Assembly: GCA_035279905.1 (NCBI GenBank)
Contig: DATEGZ010000257.1
Location: forward strand, 32,056 to 96,055
Reading direction: 5' to 3'
Length of the DNA stretch: 64,000 nt
From: DATEGZ01 sp035279905
GTDB taxonomy: Bacteria; Acidobacteriota; Vicinamibacteria; Vicinamibacterales; SCN-69-37
A program made the translations under genes and the position numbers. The notes below the pieces were generated by a model. That model was not told where the DNA came from, ran no database searches, and saw only the letters and a list, made by a program, of their open reading frames with translations. Positions 59,272 to 64,000 of this stretch are shown piece after piece. Position 1 is the stretch's first letter, and each line of letters opens with the position of its first letter.

Positions 59272-60640
59272 TCTCGCGCGGGCGATTGCCGCGGCCGTCC
59301 GCGACGAGGGCGGGCGCGCGCTCGTCGTCGGCGGCTGGGTGCGCGACGCGCTCCTCGACCGAGCGTCCAAGGACGTGGACCTCGAAGTGTTTGGCGTGCC
59401 GGCGGATCGACTGCTGCCGCTCGTCAGCGGATTCGGGCGCGTCGACACGGTCGGCGAAAGCTTCACGGTCTACAAGGTCGGCGGAATCGACGTCTCGCTT
59501 CCGCGCCGCGAATCGAAGACCGGCCGCGGGCACACGGGGTTCACCGTGCACGGCGATCCGGCGCTCTCGATCGACGAGGCCGCGCGCCGGCGCGACTTCA
59601 CCGTCAACGCGATCTCGCTCGATCCGCTGACCGGCGAGATCCTCGATCCATTCAACGGACGCGCTGACCTCGCGGCCGGACGTTTGCGCGTCGTCGACCC
59701 GAAGACGTTCGGCGACGACAGCTTGCGAGTGCTGCGCGCGCTCCAGTTTGCGGCGCGATTCGAGCTCGAGCTCACCGAGGAATCACGCGCACTATGCCGC
59801 ACGATTCCGCTCGACGATCTGCCATCCGAGCGAGTGTGGGGCGAGATGGAAAAGCTCCTGCTCCAGGCCCGGCGCCCGTCGATCGGTTTCGCGCTCGCGC
59901 TCGATCTCGGCGTCGTCGATCGCCTGTGGCCGGAGATGAAAGCGCTCGTCGGCTGCCCGCAGGAGCCGGAGTGGCACCCGGAGGGCGACGTGTGGGTGCA
60001 CACGCTGATGGTCGTCGACCAGGCGCGCGCGCGCATCGACGGGCTCGAGCGTGGCCCGGCGGCCGCGATGATGCTGGGCGCCGTCACGCACGATTTCGGC
60101 AAGCCGATGACGACCGCGGTGATTGACGGACGGATCCGATCGCCCGGCCACGAGGAAGCCGGCGTCGAACCGGCGACGCGGTTCCTCGATCGGCTCAACG
60201 TGCACTCGCTGGACGGATACGACGTCCGCCAGGCCGTGCTCGGCCTTGTTGCGCAGCACCTGAAACCGAGCGCGTTTCAAAAGTCGTCGACGCCCGTGAG
60301 CGACGGCGCGTTCCGCCGGCTCGCGCAGAAGATCGATCTCGAGCTGCTCGCACGGTTCGCGATGGCGGATTGCACCGGCCGCACGGGCACGTTCGATTGC
60401 TCAGCGATCGACTGGTTCCTCGAACGCGCGCGTGCGCTCGGCGTCGAGCACGCTGCGCCGGCGCCGCTCCTGATGGGGCGACATTTGCTCGAGCTCGGCG
60501 TCAAGCCAGGCCCGCGCATGGGCGAGCTGCTCGCCAAGATCTACGACGCGCAGCTCGACGGGACGGTCACGGTGTTGGACGAGGGCATCGCGATGGCCCG
60601 TGATCTCCTGGCGGCAAGCCAGACAAAGAGCCGCGATTGA
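59252..60640 (+). CDS. CCA tRNA nucleotidyltransferase with HD domain
   Basis: The 462-residue class II nucleotidyltransferase adds or repairs the CCA end of tRNAs. Motif A is GGWVRDALLDRASKDVDLEV (GGxVRD and DxD), then RRDFTVNAISLDP and LRVLRALQFAARFELEL. The C-terminal half carries an HD phosphohydrolase motif (LGAVTHDFGKP), as in bacterial enzymes with added phosphatase activity. I chose ATG 59252, where homology starts. A CCA-adding versus A-adding role cannot be told by eye. Confidence 0.9.
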   Translation: MLIGLPDLARAIAAAVRDEGGRALVVGGWVRDALLDRASKDVDLEVFGVPADRLLPLVSGFGRVDTVGESFTVYKVGGIDVSLPRRESKTGRGHTGFTVHGDPALSIDEAARRRDFTVNAISLDPLTGEILDPFNGRADLAAGRLRVVDPKTFGDDSLRVLRALQFAARFELELTEESRALCRTIPLDDLPSERVWGEMEKLLLQARRPSIGFALALDLGVVDRLWPEMKALVGCPQEPEWHPEGDVWVHTLMVVDQARARIDGLERGPAAAMMLGAVTHDFGKPMTTAVIDGRIRSPGHEEAGVEPATRFLDRLNVHSLDGYDVRQAVLGLVAQHLKPSAFQKSSTPVSDGAFRRLAQKIDLELLARFAMADCTGRTGTFDCSAIDWFLERARALGVEHAAPAPLLMGRHLLELGVKPGPRMGELLAKIYDAQLDGTVTVLDEGIAMARDLLAASQTKSRD

Positions 60641-60647
60641 TCGAAAC

Positions 60648-60672
60648 CACGAAGTTCACGAAGGACACGAAG
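60648..60672. repeat. Three 9-bp units of CACGAAG
   Basis: CACGAAG occurs at 60648, 60657 and 60666 with a 9-bp period, just after the CCA-adding enzyme stop and before the end of the convergent zinc-ribbon gene. I have seen such CACGAAGGA-type microsatellites in other GC-rich genomes; no function is apparent. Confidence 0.6.
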
Positions 60673-60675
60673 GAG

Positions 60676-61176
60676 CTATTTCGAACCTTGTTGCTGCGAC
60701 TGCGCGGTCGCGTCGGAGAATCGATCGAAGAGTTTCATGCAGACAAAAGAAAACACCACCGTAAACACGGCGGTCTCAACAGCAGCGGCCATCCACGCAC
60801 CGGCGCTGCGACCGGGCCAATCCATGAGCAGGATCAAACCGAAATACACCGGCGGCATGAAGATCGTGAGGCGCCGCTTGACGCGGCTCCGCATCTCTTC
60901 CGTGGAGTAAGCACGACCGGCGGGACGCTTGCGGCTCGTGGTTGGTAGTTCACCGCCCCACTTGTCCACTTCAGTGCCGCACGACAAGCAGGTGCCTCCG
61001 CCCCAGAGTGCCTGTCGCAGACTCGACGGCTGGCGGAACTGTGGCAGTGTCGAACCGCAACGCGGACACGAAACGGGAGCCGTGTTGATGCCGAATCCGT
61101 TCTTGGCGTACGTGCCGTACGCGACCGCGAACATTCCGACAGCGAACAGGCCGGAGAGTAGCGCGAAGGTCGTCAT
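60676..61176 (-). CDS. Zinc-ribbon membrane protein of unknown function
   Basis: The 166-residue protein has an N-terminal TM (FALLSGLFAVGMFAVAYGTY), then a zinc ribbon formed by SCPRCGSTLP and TCLSCGTEVD (two CxxC pairs, 25 residues apart). A basic stretch (RSRVKRRLTIFM) and two further TM segments (PVYFGLILLMDW, VETAVFTVVFSFVCM) follow. This looks like a small regulatory or scaffolding membrane protein, with no assigned role. Its upstream region contains an 8-bp tandem repeat array (61194-61249). Confidence 0.65.
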   Translation of the reverse strand: MTTFALLSGLFAVGMFAVAYGTYAKNGFGINTAPVSCPRCGSTLPQFRQPSSLRQALWGGGTCLSCGTEVDKWGGELPTTSRKRPAGRAYSTEEMRSRVKRRLTIFMPPVYFGLILLMDWPGRSAGAWMAAAVETAVFTVVFSFVCMKLFDRFSDATAQSQQQGSK

Positions 61177-61193
61177 GGCACGGACGCGACGTC

Positions 61194-61249
61194 AATAGCC
61201 CGATGACCCAATAGCCCAATGACCCAATGACCTAATGGCCCAATGGTTC
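61194..61249. repeat. Seven-copy 8-bp tandem repeat (AATGACCC type)
   Basis: Seven consecutive octamers (AATAGCCC, GATGACCC, AATAGCCC, AATGACCC, AATGACCT, AATGGCCC, AATGGTTC) run from 61194 to 61249. They end in the stop codon of the cupin gene and lie 17 bp before the zinc-ribbon gene start (minus strand). The units are diverged, so it is not a freshly expanded array. Confidence 0.85.
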
Positions 61250-61712
61250 ACTGCCCGATCTGCGTCGTCCTGACCGGCCCCATCCCGATGATCTGGACGA
61301 TGCACTCCTCGTCCTTCGCGCCGTCGTAGTGGTGCGCGCCGGCCGGGTGCTTGACGAAGCTCCCGGTTTTCATCGGCTTGGTCTTGGACGGATCGAATTT
61401 GTCGGCCTCAGGACCGAGCGCCACCCACCAGGTGCCTTTGATCACGGTCACCAGTCGATCCTGATCGTGGAAGTGCGGCTTGCTCATGTTGCCTGGTGAA
61501 AACCGGATGCGAATGACGTACAGGCCGGGCTTGCTCGGATCGCCGACGAGCGCCACCTGGCTCTGCGCGCCAGCCGGGAACGGGACGTCGTCCGGTGCAA
61601 CCACGGTGAACCCGAGCGCGTCGGGCTTGATGGCCTGATCGGCCGCGAGTGGCGCGGTGAGCAGAACGGCGGCGAAAGTTCCGGCGAGGCGGACGGCGGT
61701 GGCGCGGGTCAT
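61248..61712 (-). CDS. Exported cupin-fold protein
   Basis: The 154-residue protein has a signal peptide (LAGTFAAVLLTAPLAADQ) and one cupin domain: LYVIRIRFSPGNMSKPHFHD then QDRLVTVIKGTWWVALGPEA (motif 1, His-x-His with following Glu replaced), and motif 2 VKHPAGAHHYDGAKDEECIV. The His residues could bind a metal. Function is unknown; such proteins are common as periplasmic cupins. The last unit of the 8-bp repeat overlaps its stop codon. Confidence 0.82.
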   Translation of the reverse strand: MTRATAVRLAGTFAAVLLTAPLAADQAIKPDALGFTVVAPDDVPFPAGAQSQVALVGDPSKPGLYVIRIRFSPGNMSKPHFHDQDRLVTVIKGTWWVALGPEADKFDPSKTKPMKTGSFVKHPAGAHHYDGAKDEECIVQIIGMGPVRTTQIGQ

Positions 61713-61813
61713 GTCTTGATCTCCTTGGCGGGTGCATCATAGCCCACCGCCCCGGTTACGCTCGTGTTGCCGGATCTTTGTAAACTTCGGGCGAATCGGG
61801 GAGACTGAAAATC

Positions 61814-63811
61814 ATGACCGTGAAGAAGCCGTCAGCCTGGCTCGTCAGCCTCGCCGTGGTCGCCATCTGGAGCCTGGCGCACGTCACGAGCGCGATCCAG
61901 CCGCGCCGCAACGCGATCATCTTCGTCGCCGACGCGATGCGCCACGGCTCGGTCAACGCCGAGGACACGCCTGCGCTGTGGAAGGTGCGCACCGAAGGCG
62001 TGCACTTCGAGAACAGCCACTCGCTCTTCCCGACGTTCACGACCGCGAACGCGTCGGCGATCGCCACGGGCCATGCCTTCGGCGACACGGGCGACTACAG
62101 CAACGTCTTCTGGCCGGGCTTCGCGACGTTCGACACGGGCAACTTCGATCTGTCTCCCGCGACGCCGGTGCCGTTCGTGGAGAACGATCGCGTGCTTGCC
62201 GATCTGGCGGCCCACTTCAACGGCAACTACCTCGGCGAAGACACGCTGATGATGCTGGCGCGCGCCCGCGGCTACAACACGGCCGCCATCGGCAAGCTCG
62301 GCCCCACCGGCATTCAGGACATCGAGACGCTCGCCCCGGTGAACGGCGCGTTCGCGCCCTTCCCCGCCGGCATCGTCGTCGACGACGCGACGGGATCGAG
62401 CGCGGGTCCGCCGTTGCCCGCGGCGCTCCTCCAGCGGCTCCGCCGCGAGGGCATTCCGACGGAGTCGCCGACCCGATCGAACGGCTACGGCGCGACGTCC
62501 CCGTACAACAACGGCAACACGGGCGATCGCGCGCGGCCCGGGACCTTGCTCGCCAACACGGGACAGCAGCAGTGGATGGTGGACGTCGCGACGAAGGCGA
62601 TTCTGCCGATGTTCGCCGAGACCGCCGACAAGCCGTTCGTGCTCCTGTACTGGTCGCGCGACCCAGACGGATCGCAGCACAACCAGGGCGACAGCCTCGG
62701 CGTGCTCGCGCCGGGCGTCAACGGTCCGACGTCGAAGCGAGGCGTGCAGAACGCCGATCGCAACCTGCAGCAGATTCTCGCGTGGCTCGACGCCAATCCG
62801 GCGGTCAAGGCCAGCACCAACGTCTTCGTGACGTCGGACCACGGCGTGGCCACGATCAGCAAGCACGAGATCGACCGCAGCGGGCGGGCCACCGAGAGCG
62901 AGGCGGCCAAACACGATTACGTGGACAGCACCGGCAAGATCGACACGGTCAAAGGCATGCTGCCGGTCGGCTTCCTCGCGATCGATCTCGCGACATCGCT
63001 CAAGACCAACCTGTTCGATCCGGATCAGCACGCCGACGGCGGGCGCCTCTACAAGCGCATGGCGATCGATCCCGGCGCCGGCACGTGGGATCACCCGTCA
63101 AGTGGCAACGGCCTCATCGGCACCGACATCAAGAATCCGGGCGGCACCGACGCCCGTGCGATCGTCGCGGCCAATGGCGGGTCGGACTTGATCTACGTGC
63201 CTGACCAGAACGCCGCGACGATCCGGCGCATCGTCGAGCTGCTGTTGACGTACGACTACGTCAGCGGCGTGTTCGTGGACGACGCGGCCGGGCCGCTGCC
63301 GGGCACGTTGCCGCTGAGCGCGATCAACCTCGCCGGCGCGAGCAAGCTGCCGCGGCCGACGATCGCCGTCGCGTTCAAGGTCTTCTATCTCAACCCGGAC
63401 GACATCCAGACGGGGATTCAGGTTTCCGATACGACGCTGCAGGAAGGCCAGGGGATGCACGGCGGCTTCGGCCGCGACAGCACGTTCAACAACATGGCGG
63501 CGATGGGCCCGGACTTCAAAGCGCGCTACGCGGATCCGCTGCCCGCGAGCAACGCCGACATCACGCCGACGCTCGCGCAGATCCTGGGACTGACGATGAA
63601 GCCGAACGGCAAGCTGACGGGCCGGGTGCTGGCTGAAGCGTTAACGGGCGGACCCGCGTCAGCGAGCCCGCCCGTTCAGTACTTGCGATCTGCGACAGCC
63701 AACGGCAAACAGACGCTGCTGATCTATCAAGAGCACGCCGGCAAGCGGTACCTCACGGCCGCATGCTTCGTCGAGGCGAACGCACCAAACAGCGCGACGG
63801 CGTGCCGGTGA
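61814..63811 (+). CDS. Alkaline-phosphatase superfamily phosphodiesterase-like enzyme
   Basis: The 665-residue exported protein has a signal peptide (WLVSLAVVAIWSLAHVTSA) and the phosphodiesterase/nucleotide-pyrophosphatase core. AIIFVADAMRHGSVN carries the first metal Asp. SLFPTFTTANASAIATGHAF carries a candidate Thr nucleophile. Other metal-site segments are LLYWSRDPDGSQHNQGDSLG and VFVTSDHGVATISKHE. A conserved late segment GQGMHGGFGRDSTFNNMAAM supplies another His. The enzyme probably hydrolyses phosphate esters outside the cytoplasm. Length is longer than NPP enzymes, closer to atypical acidobacterial members. It starts at ATG 61814 with GGGGAGA just upstream. Confidence 0.85.
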   Translation: MTVKKPSAWLVSLAVVAIWSLAHVTSAIQPRRNAIIFVADAMRHGSVNAEDTPALWKVRTEGVHFENSHSLFPTFTTANASAIATGHAFGDTGDYSNVFWPGFATFDTGNFDLSPATPVPFVENDRVLADLAAHFNGNYLGEDTLMMLARARGYNTAAIGKLGPTGIQDIETLAPVNGAFAPFPAGIVVDDATGSSAGPPLPAALLQRLRREGIPTESPTRSNGYGATSPYNNGNTGDRARPGTLLANTGQQQWMVDVATKAILPMFAETADKPFVLLYWSRDPDGSQHNQGDSLGVLAPGVNGPTSKRGVQNADRNLQQILAWLDANPAVKASTNVFVTSDHGVATISKHEIDRSGRATESEAAKHDYVDSTGKIDTVKGMLPVGFLAIDLATSLKTNLFDPDQHADGGRLYKRMAIDPGAGTWDHPSSGNGLIGTDIKNPGGTDARAIVAANGGSDLIYVPDQNAATIRRIVELLLTYDYVSGVFVDDAAGPLPGTLPLSAINLAGASKLPRPTIAVAFKVFYLNPDDIQTGIQVSDTTLQEGQGMHGGFGRDSTFNNMAAMGPDFKARYADPLPASNADITPTLAQILGLTMKPNGKLTGRVLAEALTGGPASASPPVQYLRSATANGKQTLLIYQEHAGKRYLTAACFVEANAPNSATACR

Positions 63812-63815
63812 ACGC

Positions 63816-64000
63816 TTAGTTGCTCTTCGGCAGCGGCACGACCTGGAACGCCTGCGGCTTGCCGATCGGCGTCACGGTGTCGCCGCTGAGCTTGCCGAGC
63901 GTGGCCGTGTAGCGTCCCGGCGGCACGACCGCGCCACCGCCGCCACGTCCACCACGTCCGCCGCCACCGCCTCCGCCACCCGCGCCTCGGCCGCCGCCCG
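63816..64000 (-). CDS. C-terminus of BNR/sortilin-like repeat protein (runs off window)
   Basis: Reading from the window edge to the stop at 63816, the frame encodes a Gly-rich linker (GGGGGRGGRGGGGAVV) followed by PPGRYTATLGKLSGDTVTPI and GKPQAFQVVPLPKSN. This is the small beta domain that closes acidobacterial BNR-repeat/sortilin-like glycosyl-hydrolase-annotated proteins. The catalytic or propeller part is outside the window, so only the family guess can be given. Confidence 0.55.
   Translation of the reverse strand, partial: GGGRGAGGGGGGGGRGGRGGGGAVVPPGRYTATLGKLSGDTVTPIGKPQAFQVVPLPKSN

Overview
The window is GC-rich bacterial chromosome, densely packed on both strands, with many 4-bp ATGA/GTGA overlaps. 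The gene content points to an Acidobacteriota chromosome, plausibly Vicinamibacteria. It has four VWFA-related secreted proteins of the acidobacterial type, two very large ADOP-type FtsX/MacB permeases, three GT87 membrane glycosyltransferases, a split F0-only ATP synthase operon and a group 1 uptake hydrogenase. The taxonomic call is inference from gene families; no rRNA or tRNA gene was seen.

Layout. 1-3892: a truncated VWFA protein, a secreted beta-propeller-like protein, an amino-acid permease and an amidohydrolase whose 3' end runs into a large palindromic repeat. 3892-18898 (all minus strand): a respiratory and hydrogenase block. In transcription order it holds a Rieske protein, a cytochrome b/dihaem cytochrome c fusion, an acyl-CoA synthetase, a nickel permease, hydrogenase small subunit, large subunit, cytochrome b, maturation protease, a lipoprotein cytochrome c, and hypA-hypB-hypF-hypC-hypD-hypE. 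A well-spaced sigma-54-type promoter lies just ahead of the small subunit. Together these genes would import Ni, build the NiFe(CN)2CO site, oxidise H2 outside the membrane and pass electrons to quinone and/or cytochrome c.

19014-27948: typA, then a coupled run GT87-GT87-VWFA-GT87, two paralogous coiled-coil/TM proteins, a CDP-alcohol phosphotransferase and a small secreted protein. 28032-34879 (minus): an ADOP permease, a fatty-acid desaturase, an EamA transporter and the F0 operon atpZ-atpI-atpB-atpE-atpF without F1 genes. 34994-43680: two VWFA proteins overlapping a CobA-HemD fusion, a second ADOP permease, a DapB-like dehydrogenase, a membrane protein and nadE. 43725-57213: a DUF3617-like protein, a PD40/tricorn-like/gamma-glutamyltransferase fusion, transketolase, a DUF4149-like protein, a GAF free-Met-sulfoxide-reductase-like protein, a double M16 peptidase, cyclophilin, glutamate dehydrogenase, a GPAT-like acyltransferase and proline dehydrogenase. 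57285-64000: an M20 peptidase, SDR, CCA-adding enzyme, a zinc-ribbon membrane protein, cupin, an alkaline-phosphatase-superfamily enzyme and the end of a BNR/sortilin-like protein.

The most unusual points are: a HypA that lacks its whole zinc-binding loop; a hydrogenase small subunit with Asn where the second proximal-cluster Cys normally sits; several palindromic repeat families that supply stop codons, a C-terminus and even a signal-peptide n-region to neighbouring genes; the PD40/GGT fusion; and recurring -10 boxes 6-8 nt from start codons, suggesting leaderless mRNAs. No gene-free stretch exceeds 300 bp.
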